Shown: positions 35,043 to 47,000 of the stretch, piece after piece
Layout of the letters: every line of letters starts with the position of its first letter
How positions within the stretch are numbered: position 1 is the stretch's first letter
Source of the DNA: Polytrichum commune
Taxonomy: Eukaryota > Streptophyta > Polytrichopsida > Polytrichales > Polytrichaceae
Direction of reading: 5' to 3'
DNA length: 64,000 nt
NCBI GenBank assembly: GCA_950295325.1
Contig: OX485806.1
Coordinates: 33,852,001-33,916,000 of the forward strand
Notes under the pieces: model-generated
What the model was told of the DNA's origin: nothing
The model's input: only the letters and a program-made list of their open reading frames with translations
Database searches by the model: none
Position numbers and translations under genes: made by a program

Positions 35043-35620
35043 AGCACTACACAATTTATGGTATTTAGTGCCACGTACACTATTTGTGAAGGGCCTAAAC
35101 TAGACGCCTAGAGGTCTCAAAGTGTCCCACCTACTAATTGCCAATATGATTCCATTCGTCAACATAAGGCAAATCTTTAAGTGAACAAATATCTACATTA
35201 TGACATTTAGAGTAGCACATTGGGATACTTTGGATGATAGTCTTGCGTTTTAGTATGCAAGGAGAAGACATGTTTGTGTGTACCAATGGCAAGTATCATG
35301 TGTTTATATTTTAAATATGCAAGAGGAAGATATTCTTGAGCATACTAATGGCAAATGTTATTTGTGTGCATTGCAGTCAACTTGTAGACCATTGTGTAAC
35401 AAAGGCATGCACCTCATAACATTATTTAACATACTCATGTCAAGATATTAACGAGCGCACTTGTTGAACGCCAAATGTCATGAGGTGACACTTGTGGTGG
35501 AGTTGTTAATCATCAGTGGAACCTAGCATAGGGTAAGTGTTCACACTATTATTGTGAGGCAACCTCACAATAGGGTAAGTGACACACTATTATGCATGTG
35601 ACACTAAATACCATAAACAA
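35043..35620. mobile_element. MITE N (CTACACNATTTATGGTATTTAGTG ends)
   Basis: The left end is 'ctacacaatttatggtattt' and the right end is 'actaaataccataaacaacg'. A related copy in inverted orientation lies at 56309-58975, where it is split by another MITE. Shared interior includes 'gcctagaggtctcaaag'. Target duplications are not clear. Confidence 0.5.
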
Positions 35621-36489
35621 CGTAATAAGAAAGGTGGGTCTACATGACACATCAATATAACACAGACTTGTCATTCTTGACACTTCAAAAATGACAAGTA
35701 TGTGTTCGATTAACGTGTCATGTAGACCCACCTTTCCTACTAGTGAAGGCACGTCTCCCTTACACTTTAAAGCCGGTGTCGGTGGCGAATGGCCATCTGT
35801 CAAATATTGACCATTAATATTGCTTGTGCTTTTCCCACCAACGTTACTAACTTATCAACACAATAGGTCACCATGAATGCTTATGAATCACCTTACTTGA
35901 TTACTGCATTTTGAACCACATTCTATTATATTTGAAACAAGCACAAGGCCAACACTTATTAGCAACAACCTCGATTAATTACGGTATTTACACCTATACT
36001 TGTCCTTTTATGCATCCGAGCAAAAACAATTGCTAGTATTAGATTATCTTGATGTTTTGTTGGGCCTTGTTGATCATCAAAAGCCGTGGGTTTTATTTCA
36101 AATTTTGAAGAGAGGAGCATTGGCTACAACCTTTGGAGTGATGAAGCCACATATGAGTAATTATACACAATTTCATCCAAATGTGTATACATTCATTCAA
36201 AAGTGAGAGATTTCATTCGTTTTTTTATTATTTGAAAGGATTTTTTGGTTATTTCATCCATGATAGAACATGGATATAATCATGTAGTGTTGTAATTCAA
36301 TGCATCTTAGCAAGTGGGTGTGGGATATCATCATGAATAATCTAAGTGTTGATCGATTATATATTGTGGAATGATTAACATTTTTGGAGCATGCATTCCT
36401 CCAATTCCCATCTACTCATTTTTCATTTCTTTATTGCAAAGGGAGGATTTCTTCTTGGAACATGTTGTTGGCTGAGTGTGTATGCAGTA

Positions 36490-37200
36490 CATAGTTGACT
36501 GCTCATCCAAGTGCAAAGCACTTCCACTACCGCTCATGTTTTCCTATCCCTGCAGAGAACACTGCATTCATTGTACCCTAGTCCTTGTCCATGAGTGGAC
36601 CATTCGTGTACTCCACACACTAAGTACATAACATGTTCCAAGTAGAAATCCTCCAAGAAAACTAAAGAAAAAAGTTGATGAAATTTGTGGTTTCATAACC
36701 AGTTACTCATCCTCTAGAGAGCATTTCCAACACATCTCCTATGTTGTTCTATCCACGTAGACATCATTTCATCCATGAACATCTGGTTTAAGTCCATGAA
36801 CATATTGGTCACGTACTCCATACGAACCCAATCTACAACATGCTCCAAGAAGAAATTCTCCCATTGCAAAAAAGAAGAAGAAAGAAGAAAAGAAGATTGA
36901 TGAAAACTATGGTTGCATAATCAACTACCCGTCCAAGCGTAAAAACACTTTTAGCATCTCCCTTGTGTATTTATATCCATGCAGAGAGCATTTCACCAAT
37001 AAACCTCTAAGTTGGTCATCTAGTCCATGACCAATCATCTCATGGATAGAATCTTGAAAGCATGGATGATCTCGTACCCACACAGACATAACATTGTCAC
37101 AAGTTCTCATAGCCCTTTTGCTCTTGGATGAGTAATTGATTATGGACTAGATAACCAACAAAAGAAAAACAAATGACGAACCATAAGAACATCAAATTAT
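36490..37200. repeat. Degenerate tandem and inverted repeat cluster
   Basis: Three diverged units start near 36495, 36701 and 36919 ('cagttactcatcctctagag' and variants), about 206 and 218 bp apart. An inverted partner of one segment lies upstream: 36434-36472 pairs with 36836-36871 ('gaggatttcttcttggaaca' and its complement). Origin unknown. Confidence 0.45.
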
Positions 37201-37204
37201 TCAC

Positions 37205-37500
37205 CTACTCGAGGTGGTTATCAAGCATAACCGATCATCTCATGGACATGATCTGAAAGTTATGGATGATATCATACATCCGTGGATGAAATGAAAATGA
37301 CAAATTCTAATAACCCTTCTAGTCTTGGATGAGCAATCGGTTATGAAACGGAAACCCATTCATCCGCGAAAAGGCACACTACAACTGTCTACCATAGAAT
37401 CTCCATGAATGCTCTTGTTGTGTATAAGAAAGGGAGCTCAAATCTGCCACCTATGGTTCTGACGACTACCCAAAATTTGTCAATTGTACTCGTGACTCCA
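37205..37500. other. Short stretch without recognised features
   Basis: It holds further echoes of the preceding repeat cluster ('cttggatgagcaatcggtta') and nothing else. Confidence 0.3.
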
Positions 37501-37542
37501 TCAAAGCTGACACTTAATTAACTAGCATTGTATAGAAACTTA

Positions 37543-38051
37543 GGGGCGGTTTACACTATGGACCATGAAGTCGTCCCACGTAAGAGGCCTATTTTGCGTG
37601 GGACGACTTCATGGGACGACTTCATGGGACGACTTCCATGGTCCGAGTTACTAAAATATTAGTTTTCATGGTTCGTGGGCCCTTCACTAGGTGTAAACCG
37701 AATGTGGACCATGAAGAATGACCATGCACCAAAAAGTGGAGTCATTATCTAAGTTGGAAAAAAAATCATTAAAAAAATCCAAAAAAATCATTAAAACGGC
37801 ATTTTTCTGACATGGGCCCTTGTTATTTTTCCTAGACCACCTCTTTTGCTTGTCCCAACGGAAAACCTGTTGGACCATGGCAGTGGATAGAGTAGGCTTA
37901 AAAAAACAAATTTGTGGACCTCAACCTCCGTGGTCACTCTGCCATTTTTTCCTTGGTGTAAACCCAAGTCGTCCCGGGACGACTTCAACGTCCAATCACA
38001 TCGCTTAGACGGCCGTGGGACGACTTCATGGACCATAGTGTAAACCGCCCC
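37543..38051. mobile_element. Tourist-like MITE A, GGGGCGGTTTACAC ends, TSD TTA
   Basis: A 509 bp element with matching ends GGGGCGGTTTACACTATGG at both termini, flanked by TTA at 37540-37542 and 38052-38054. A subterminal 13 bp motif GGGACGACTTCAT is repeated three times near 37600-37640 and recurs inverted near the other end. Same superfamily as copies C, D and E. The nearly perfect ends suggest it is young. Confidence 0.85.
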
Positions 38052-38054
38052 TTA

Positions 38055-38561
38055 GGGCCGCTTTACACCTAGAGGCCGGGCCAATTTGTTGTGTAAGAGG
38101 CTTGAAATCCTCACTTGTGATTGGACAAAAGGCTGAAATCGATCCCAACCCCTTTACACCTAGAGGCTGGGATGATTTGGTGGTATAATTTTTTTAATCA
38201 AAAAATGCATGGTATGATAGGGCCTGAGCTCATTGAATTGGGTGCACCCAAAATGGAAGGCCAATTCTTGGCCTCGGGGCCAATGTCAAATTTCCATAAA
38301 ATAAATAAATTTAAATCCATTGGATTATGTGGAAACATGACTGGCTCTATGCTAGATTATGCTAGATCCGTTGGCTTATGCTAGATTTATTGAATCGGCC
38401 TAGCTTCTTGGCTCTAAGGCCTTTACATATGGGAAAATTGGCCCCCATTGTAATATCATTATAATGTGTAGTTGAGGCCGGCCTTCAACCCAAAGGGAGC
38501 TGAAATTTCATGCAGTCGGCCTCAAGGGGAATTGGCCCGGCCTCTAGGTGTAAAGCGGCCC
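38055..38561. mobile_element. Tourist-like MITE B, GGGCCGCTTTACACC ends, TSD TTA
   Basis: A 507 bp element with ends GGGCCGCTTTACACCTAGAG, flanked by TTA at 38052-38054 (shared with element A) and 38562-38564. It contains one full 91 bp subterminal module ('ggcttgaaatcctcacttgt' to 'acccctttacacctagaggc'). That module is amplified about 19-fold in the related element at 56787-58953. Confidence 0.85.
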
Positions 38562-38618
38562 TTAAGCCCACTGGGGATGGTTTTATTTCTCCCACAATTT
38601 GTTACAACTGCAGCTTAA

Positions 38619-39592
38619 GGGGTTGTTTACATCATGGACCATGAATTCGTCCCAAGGCCCTATATCTGTGATTGGTTGTTGAACTCGTCCTAGGACCACT
38701 TCGGTTTACATCAAGGAGAACATGTCAGAGTGACCATGGAGTTTGAGGTCTCCAAAAGACATATTTTAAGGCCTACATTCAATGGGCTTTGCGGTGGGAC
38801 ATGCAAAAGAGGTGCTCTAGTAGAAAAAGGCATGGGCATATGGTAGAGAAATATTGTTATAATGATTTTGTAATGATTTTTTTGGGGGGAAGAGAAAATG
38901 ACAACAAGAGAAGACAAAGAATGGTCAAATTTGAGTTTTTTCAAAACTGCCCTTTTTGGACATATGTTAAAAAAAGAAACACATTCACTTTTTGGTGCAT
39001 GGTCATTCCTCTTGGTCCACATTCAGTTCACACCTAGAGAGGGGCCCACAAAGCTTTGTAAAATTGTTCTAAAAAAAAAAAACCGGACCATGGAAGTTGG
39101 ACCATGAAAGTCTGACCATGAAAAAAGGACCATGAATACTTGAATTTTTTCAAAACTGTCCTTTTTGGGCATATATTAACAAAAATCAGCACATTCACTT
39201 TTTGGTGCATGGTCATTCCTCTTGGCCCACATTCGGTTTACACCCAGAGAGGGGCCCACATAGCTATGTAAATTGTTTTTTTTTTTTAAGAAACCGGACC
39301 ATGGAAGTTGGACCATGAAAGTCGGATCATGAGAAAAGGACCATGAAAACTTGATTTTTTTCAAAACTGTCCTCTTTGGGCATATATTAACAAAAATCAG
39401 CACATTCACTTTTTGGTCCATGGTCATTCCTCTCGGCCCCCAATCGGTTTACACCTAAAGCGGGGCCCAAAGAGCTTTGTAAATTGGTTTTTTTAATTTT
39501 TAATTTTTAAGAAACCGGACCATGGAAGTTGGACCATGGAAAAAGGCCATCTTCCATGGTCCGTCTTCATGGTCCATGGTGTAAACCAACCC
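38619..39592. mobile_element. Tourist-like MITE C with internal triplication, TSD TAA
   Basis: A 974 bp element with ends GGGGTTGTTTACATCATGG and the complement of GGGTTGGTTTACACCATGG, flanked by TAA at 38616-38618 and 39593-39595. The right half is three tandem copies of a roughly 210-220 bp module; the clause 'acattcactttttggt' occurs at 38981, 39191 and 39412. Copies D and E carry the module once. Confidence 0.8.
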
Positions 39593-39661
39593 TAAAGTAA
39601 AATTACTGTAGTGCTGAAGAGACCATGACCGTCCATCGCGGAGCTGACAATTAATTAACTA

Positions 39662-40054
39662 CACCAAATATGATATTTAGTGTCACCAATTCTATTGTCT
39701 TGCTCAATACTAATTGTAAGTCGCGGTGACTAATTGTAAGTCACAGTGTAGTTTCACCAACACTAAATGTTAACCCAACATTATTTGTCATTCCTTTTCA
39801 ATTTTTTTGGGGATTATAGATTCATAATGTTGCAATTACTGTCACTTACAAAGTAATTTTTCATCCAAACTTCAATCACCCATAGCAATATTTCATAACA
39901 AGGTGCTGACAAAGAGAAGGTAGGATTTTGGCCAATGGATGAGCTTGTCCATCATCGATGACAATATTTGTTCGCTTATTCATAAGAAGTGTCATCCAAA
40001 AAGTTACCATAGTGACACAAAATACCATTTGACCACTAAATATCATATTCAGTT
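39662..40054. mobile_element. Stowaway-like MITE M, reference copy, TSD TA
   Basis: A 393 bp element with ends CACCAAATATGATATTTAGT and the complement of AACTGAATATGATATTTAGT, flanked by TA at 39660-39661 and 40055-40056. The duplicated sequence at 37520-37540 shows the empty site ('ttaattaacTAgcattgtat'), which proves the TA duplication. Each end is itself a small palindrome. Confidence 0.8.
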
Positions 40055-40308
40055 TACCATCGTACAGAAACTTAAGCCGATCGGGATGATTTCACCCACA
40101 ATTTGTTGCAACTCAAGCTCAGTATAATTGCTGTGGTGCTCAAGAATTTTTTTGGTCGCATCTTCACATGAGAATATCAGTGTGTCGGGGGACGTTTTTG
40201 GGCATAATCAGTCGAGATCCTAGTTTCCAAGTCCGATCGGTTACATGATGATATCTTCCAGTTCTTCTTTCTTAATTTGAGGTATACTCTCTAAATTCCT
40301 CTAAACGA

Positions 40309-40800
40309 TCAGTAATTCTCCTGAAGTTGTGAATTTTTGCCGGCTATTTCTCAAACTCAATCGGTAACTCTCCTGAAGTCGTGAACTTCAACCAGTTATT
40401 TCTTCTCAAACTCCAATCGGTAACTCTCCTGAAGTCGAGAACTTCAACCGGTTATTTTTCGCAAACTCAATCGGTAACTCTCCTGAAGTCATGAACTTCA
40501 ACCGGTTATTTCTTCTCAAACTCCAATCGGTAACTCTCCTGAAGTCGAGAACTTCAACTGGTTATTTTTCGCAAACTCAATCGGTAACTCTCCTGAAGTC
40601 GTGAACTTCAACCGGTTTATTTTCTCAAACTCAATCGGTAACTCTCCTGAAGTCGACAACTTCAACCAGATACTTTTCTTAAACTCAATCGGTAACTCTC
40701 CTGAAGTCGTGAACCTCAACCAGCTATTTCTCTCAAACTCAATCTGAAGTCATGAACTTCATTCAACCGGTTATTTTTCTCAAACTCAATCGGTTCATCT
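40309..40800 (+). repeat. Minisatellite with alternating 54/56 bp units
   Basis: The clause 'tcggtaactctcctgaagtc' starts at 40361, 40417, 40471, 40527, 40581, 40635 and 40689, giving spacings of 56, 54, 56, 54, 54 and 54 bp. Partial units lie on both sides. Units carrying 'ttcttctcaaactccaat' alternate with 'ttttcgcaaactcaat' over the first four, so a dimer of about 110 bp was itself duplicated. Confidence 0.9.
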
Positions 40801-41525
40801 GTAACTGGCAGTCGGGTTCTCTCTGTTCATTGGAATGTCCAAATGCCTTCAAAATTCTACAAGACTCGATACATTGGCAAACTGTGCATGCTGGAGTGGG
40901 GACATTGATACATAATTACGACGTGAAGGCAAATAAAATAAAATAAAATACTATCTAGTGTACGTACCCAAAACATCTGACCACCCTTTGCATCATTTCG
41001 GCCTCCCGCACTCGAAGGCTGCAGAATCTTTTTGTTGTAAGTAATAAGGGCAATGAACACAGCATGGTGGCCCATTTTGTTCTCCCTCCTTAATGACGTC
41101 GAGCCATTCAATTCGGAGATGACAGGGCGATCAGTAAACCCCATCCCCCCTGCATGCCCTTTTGGTGAAGTGGCGACCAGGGCGTGAACTTATTGTTCGA
41201 GAAACACATAAAGTAGAGGCGCTTATAACCAATCACTCAAGAGATTCGACGCCACATCTGGAGACCTAAAAGGCGGTGCGAATTTTTCCCCGTGTGGGAA
41301 GATATGAATCAGGAGGACTACAAATTTTTTCGGTAATTTTATTCCTTAAATTGAATTTACTGTGAATTTTTGAAGCCAAAAGTTGACATGAACACATTAC
41401 TAATATCTAAAGTTTGTCATAACCTCTCATTTGGAGACGATTTCCTCCTTACTTCAACACTCAAGACCAAGGACATGTGTCATGTGTTATCGACTCTTTG
41501 GTGATACCATGACCGAAAGTTGGAG
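40801..41525. other. Gene-free stretch
   Basis: Contains a short (AAATA)n run near 40930-40950 and no supported gene. Confidence 0.35.
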
Positions 41526-41530
41526 ACGTA

Positions 41531-41653
41531 GGGTCAGTTTCCATGTAAGTCGCTTCCCCCACCAAATTCTAGTGGAAATGTAGCTTCCACATGGTGGCAT
41601 CTATATTTTCCACAAAAATTTAGTGGGCAAGCAGCCTACATGGAAGCTAGCCC
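41531..41653. mobile_element. 123 bp foldback MITE (GGGTGAGTTTCC family)
   Basis: The arms 'gtttccatgtaagtcgcttc' and 'caagcagcctacatggaagc' are inverted partners. Flanked by GTA and TTA (one mismatch). Same family as 20198-20311. Confidence 0.6.
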
Positions 41654-41874
41654 TTAAAAACCATGAAATGTGGCACCTTATTTTAACCACCCATGAAAAG
41701 AAATTACCAAAATCAATCCAAGCCTGATCAAAATTATGGCACCCTATAAATTCCCAATGGGGTCTTGATTGGCAATAGGTGGTTCTACTATAATAATAGC
41801 AAGCGAACAAACAAATGAATCTTGGCACACAAATGTAGCATAAGGTAGATGGGTCTTAATTGGTTCCACTTTTT

Positions 41875-42180
41875 TTCTTCTAACTGGCCCACTTCTCCTA
41901 GGACATGAAACATACGATTAGTACGAGATGGTTAGGACATTCAAATCGGGGTTGTAGCCACTTCCCTCATTACTTTTGAAGCTCATATCAATTCCTTATT
42001 CTTTATGAAAATGAATATTCTCATGCTCATTAAATGGTCATATAGGTCCCCCCCTCCCCCAATTATGTTGATTGTCGAGTTAAGAATGGTTATCATGTTT
42101 TGAGCACATAATCCAATCTCCTTTAAATAGATGTCCCTTCGGTATCCATTCTACAAACTCCACCAAACCGGAGAGGGAAT
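41875..42180 (+). repeat. Dispersed repeat R1, copy 6
   Basis: Runs from 'cttctcctaggacatgaaac' to the 'gagcacataatccaatctcc' clause, in the same order as at 24.5 kb. Confidence 0.55.
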
Positions 42181-42415
42181 TATCGTATATGAATGTACCT
42201 CTCATCCAACCAACATATAAACTTGACCTCCTACATATTTGTTGCCAATTCTTCTCAAGTGACCTCGAGTCTACTAATTTGGGGTCTGTAAAGCTAATGT
42301 CGGTGTCAAATGAACTTAAAAGAGGAAAATATCCAAGCTGCATACTATTTCAGGGCTTTAAGTTGCATGAATGATAGGTACGCTCGTACACGATAATTCT
42401 CTCCCACCAAGCCAC
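42181..42415 (+). repeat. Dispersed repeat R4, copy 3 (uninterrupted)
   Basis: Continuous version of the repeat that is split by a MITE at 31.5-32.3 kb, containing 'tttgttgccaattc', 'ctgcatactatttcagggc' and 'gataggtacgctcg'. Confidence 0.6.
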
Positions 42416-42755
42416 ATACCACTCAAATATGGGTGACCTAATAAGAACGGTGACCACATAGGGGCTGTCTACCTTAAGTCCCTGATGAGTGTACCTAACA
42501 GCGCCTGTGCAACCTATCCACACACTCGATACAAACTCCATCATGAGAAGACTTCAACAATTTCGATTTGTCAGGGTGACTGCAAATGTAAGAGACAGTG
42601 ATGAGAATACAAAAATTATGAACAACATGGAGTGAAACAGTTTTCAACTCACCATGTAGGGTAGGTTTGCTTGCAGCAGAGACTCGAGAGCAACAATGAT
42701 TCAAAGATTACAGACCGTTATGGAATTTCCACCCAAGATCCCCCCACTTGAGTGA

Positions 42756-42857
42756 TACTTACAGTTCTTCACTAACAATTTGCGACTTGAGTATTGGCTT
42801 TGAGTGCTCGTACAGACTGTTGATGAGAAATGAGTTCACAATCTCATCCTCACTGAC
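42756..42857 (-). other. Possible orphan exon or short ORF downstream of THO5
   Basis: The minus strand shows 'MQVSEDEIVNSFLINSLYE' followed by 'HSKPILKSQIVSEEL', with a good acceptor (tgcag) before GTCAGTGAGG and a consensus donor GTAAGT after. Two more splice-like segments follow (near 42671-42690 and 42590). I do not recognise the peptide. It could be an untranslated downstream exon of THO5, a remnant of another gene or chance. Confidence 0.2.
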
Positions 42858-42899
42858 CTGCATCGAGGTTCACATGCTTGGGTTTCAGAACGTCTACAT

Positions 42900-44073
42900 A
42901 ATTCTCATTCAATCAGAGAAGGCAATGGACTTTCATGGCTGGGGATTCGTATTCACTCCAAAGCAATCAAAAGGAAGCTATCAAACACTATAATAAAATA
43001 GAAAACAAATCACAAATGGTGGCAATCTATTTGACCAGGGACCATCCGCAACAATTCGCCTGGAGAAGCCACCTTCCAGGATTGAAAAATGGATCAAACT
43101 AGAAACAAGGATCTCTTCGTGATCCCAAGTGTGCATTTGCATCCTTCAAAGCCCCTTGACAAGAAACTATAGCATGCTTTCTGAAATACACTTAGTACAA
43201 AGCCCAGTAAATGGGACTGACTTGAGTACTGATTTTCTCAAATTCATACCACTCCCAGAGCATCCCATGACTCTACATCTCGTCATGTTCCATTGGATTT
43301 GAGTCTATTACATGAATTGCAAGACTTGGATCAATCAGGTTTTGTCAGAGTGTTTGCTTTCCTGACAATTGAAAGGCACCAGTATAAAGGCATGAAATGG
43401 ACCTTCCAAAGGGAGTAAAATTGACTTCTTTTGATATAACAGGTTTTGCCTTATTTGCTTCGCATTACCTGGAAATACCAACTTGAATCGACTTGGTGAG
43501 AGGCATAATAAACACAAAATGTGGTCACAAACACTATTCTCCTCTATCAGGCTCTCTCCAGTGGTTATTCGAAGTACAGCGGTTCACAAAACCATCCACT
43601 GTTGATAGCATTGAGACACAAGATTCGTCCATTGTACACACAAGCATGATAGGCTACTCATCAACAGTTTGGGCTGATTGGCACTTCTGTAATGTCCTGT
43701 GTTTATCTAAACCCCTTTCTCTCCCAAGGCATCAAGGTTCAATTTGCATTGACACCCTCACAAAACTAAATGTACAAGGATGCGCAAAACCAAGTGAGGT
43801 CAAAATCTTTTTGGAGAGAAGCATCCCTTGGAGGAAAAAAAAGAAAACCTTAGCACTAACCATGAAGTAGCTTTTTGGCTGCTGCCCCAAGCATCTGGGT
43901 TTGTGCCACCTCCAAAGTTATCCTTCTAAAAGCTTCTCCCGCACATGTTTATAACAGTCAGCAACACATTGAAGGCGATTGTGATTGAAATTTGTACTTC
44001 TCAATTAAGAGAGGGCATGCAGTTGGCTTCTCATCCACACCCCTAGTTCTGATGAAGTGGAACTGTCTCCTTT
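42900..44073. other. THO5 3' flank
   Basis: Non-repetitive DNA downstream of the THO5 stop codon, likely including its 3' UTR. A 125-codon plus-strand frame (43493-43870) shows no recognised motif. Confidence 0.4.
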
Positions 44074-47000
44074 TCAAAGCTTCTCAATATGCATCACCAG
44101 TGCTGCAATCTGGTGGGCCAAAGTATAATTTTTGTCCCTAGGTGGCAGTCTCTGAGGTATAGAGGTGTTCACCTGCGTGTTTCAAAGGAAGAAAAATCAA
44201 ATGACATACAACAAGTGGAGTCCATCATTAAAATCCAACAGGTACACAACACACTAACAGCACATATGTTTTAAATGCTCCTCCTTAGGTGAAGGATTAA
44301 AGATCGTGGACCAAGTAGCATGCTGTAAACAAAACTACACTAAATAGTCCCATTTGTGTGGGCCACAGTAATTCTCTAAAGCCGGCATTAATTTTCAACC
44401 CATGCCAAATCTCTACCTTGAAATCAATGTGGGCCACGTGAATTGTTTTTCTAGGAAATTGATGTGGGCGGATATTTATTTTATGATACTTTTGATGTAA
44501 GATGACTGTTTTATTTCATGTCGGAAGTCTCAAGGAAGACTGAGGTGAAGACGTGGGGTCTTGGATCCTTGTTACTTCCACCCCAATTAGACAATTAGAT
44601 TGACCCACATTAATTATTTCCACTCATTTCAACCCACACTAATAGGATTATTTAGTGTAGCCATACTCTTCAGCATAACAGCTCATGAAGACAAGAGGGA
44701 TCTTACCTCTGCTTCAATAGATTGAAGGTCATTCTCAGTGCTGGGAATTGTTACAGCATCTTCACTAACCACCAAGGCATCTGATGTTGATGGCAGGCTC
44801 CTCTCACTTGCAACTCCAGATATTAAGCGAATGTGAAACAAAGGTGGGCTTGTTGGATAGTCCACACTTATATTAACCTGCCATGTGCAACAAAGACTAT
44901 AGTATTATGAAGAAATTTCTGCACAACTATTAGTCTGCAGAGACATGAAAAATAATTTAAAAGAAAAAAACTATACAAGAACCATACATAACAAGCATTC
45001 GGAAATATCAAGGGAGGACATCAACTTCAAGTGACAGGATTGTTGATGATAATGATACATAGAAAAATGAAGCTCTACTTAAACCAACCAAGGTACCTTT
45101 GCTTCCAGCTCCATACGCTTTCCTGTGGGGCCATTCTCCCTACGAATCAGTGCACTGAAAGTCCTTAAACCAATTTTGTCCAGTGCTGTGTTCCCTGCTG
45201 AAGGTAGGATTGCATGATCCTCCCCACTGTGCTCTGTTGCTTCCCTCATCTCTTCATCCGATTGACTGTCTAGCCCAGTCTGTCTTTGACCATTTGCAGG
45301 AGCTACGTCCTCAGTGACAAGAGCTTCACTCCCTGCTGGAGAATTGGATTCATCAAGTGCGCTGAGAGCTGAAAGCTTTTGTCCCTGATGATGTGGCCCC
45401 CCTGCTCTGGCTTCTATTTCAGCTGATGATGGAGCTGATGGAAGCTCTCCATCTTCCTTCCCACCTTCATTGTCAAGCATTGCCACCTCATCTGGCCCCA
45501 ACTCACTTACCATGTTTGTGTCACCTGCTGATGTTGGGGTACCAACAGCAAGTGCAAGCAACGCTGACGAAGACTTTCGACTTGTGAGATCAAGCTGAGT
45601 CCAAGTTCGCAAAGTGGCTTTGGAATTATGGATAGTCCAAGGTAATGAGGGGTCAGATTTGACAGCTGGATACCTCAACTTCCCCAACAAGTCGAGCTGG
45701 TCCCTGTTATCATCACCAGGTTGTTATCAGATACAATTGACCTCAATGAGAAGAAATTGAAAGCAAGATACTTAAATTAGTTTCCAAATGCCCCTGCAGC
45801 CTGGCTAGTCGACAATACAGGATATATGGAAGTTGTGTTAAAACTACAATATATCATGCATGGTGATTACTCTCGAGTATTGGTCTCAGCAACTTACTTC
45901 AAAGCCAGTTGGGCTTTTCTTCGAAGACGAAGTTGCTGCAGAACATTATGGACTCGGTACTGTTGTCTATAAGTTGCAAGCATCCCATGTCCATCTCTAT
46001 TCTGTACAAGAGGAGGAGAATCTGGTAGACTGTCCTTTCCCCCAAGATGTTGGATCCACTTGTAGGGCCGCAAGAGTCTTTTTAGATCGAACTCAAAACC
46101 AGGACCAGCTTGCAGCTTAGTTGTCTGCAAAAGTGGGATAAACAAGAGAAACCTGTAAGTTCACTCTAGACAAATCTGAAACAACTGAATGCATTCACTT
46201 GGTAATATCTGAAAAAAATACAACAAAGGTTTTCACAAATAGTGTCAATTGATTCACCTGATTTGGTAGCTCTAGACCATTGTCATCTGGAAATAGGTTG
46301 GCCAGGGACAAAGCAGGAGAAACACCTCCTGGAAGTGTGCCTTCTTCACCAACGCATAGCACATTCAACTTAATGAGGAACTCAATGCGTAAGGTGAGAA
46401 GCTTGCTTCCTTTTTGCTTTTCATCATTTACTTGCACTATGACAGCTAGAGGGTGGGACTGATACAGATTCTCTCCATCCAAAACCTCTTTATCATGTGA
46501 TTTCTTTGACCGCTTCCGTCGTCTTTGAGAATCATCATCTTCTTCTGGAAGCTCTTCATCACGTTTTCCTTCATCTGTTCCACCTGATCTTTTTCCTGCC
46601 AAGGCGGATTTCACATCCAAGCTTAGCAATGCTGAATATTAACTAACGTCAGCTGCTGGACCTTCAATAACCTCAATAACCTTCCAGAAAGTGGTTGAAT
46701 TATAGTTATCTTTTGTAAGAAGAACTGTACAAATGCACATGATAGGTGTGCACCAGTTGTGACTATAATTGGGATTATAATGACATCTACAATTTTTGAT
46801 AGTAAAGGATGGTCTCGAGAATCACTCTGTTTTCTTGGAAAATGGGCAGAATAGAGTGCTCAATGTTGATATTGCATTACAAGTGAGATCAGATGCGACT
46901 GGACACATGGGGATTCTTGAACCGCCAGCATGAATTAAAACATTCCTTAATCACAAACTTCACATTAAAGACTCAAGCCAAATGAACATAGGAATGCCCT

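Noticed and set aside
42350-42544. Minus-strand frame with 'SPIFEWYVAW', similar to one at 24.7 kb ('MPIFEWYLV')
   Set aside because: Both derive from the same non-coding dispersed repeat clause, not from a shared protein.
43493-43870. 125-codon plus-strand ORF in the THO5 3' flank
   Set aside because: No motif, composition resembles non-coding DNA, and it lies antisense to the probable 3' UTR.
45079-46629. Plus-strand open frames opposite THO5 exons
   Set aside because: Shadows of the THO5 coding exons in other frames.
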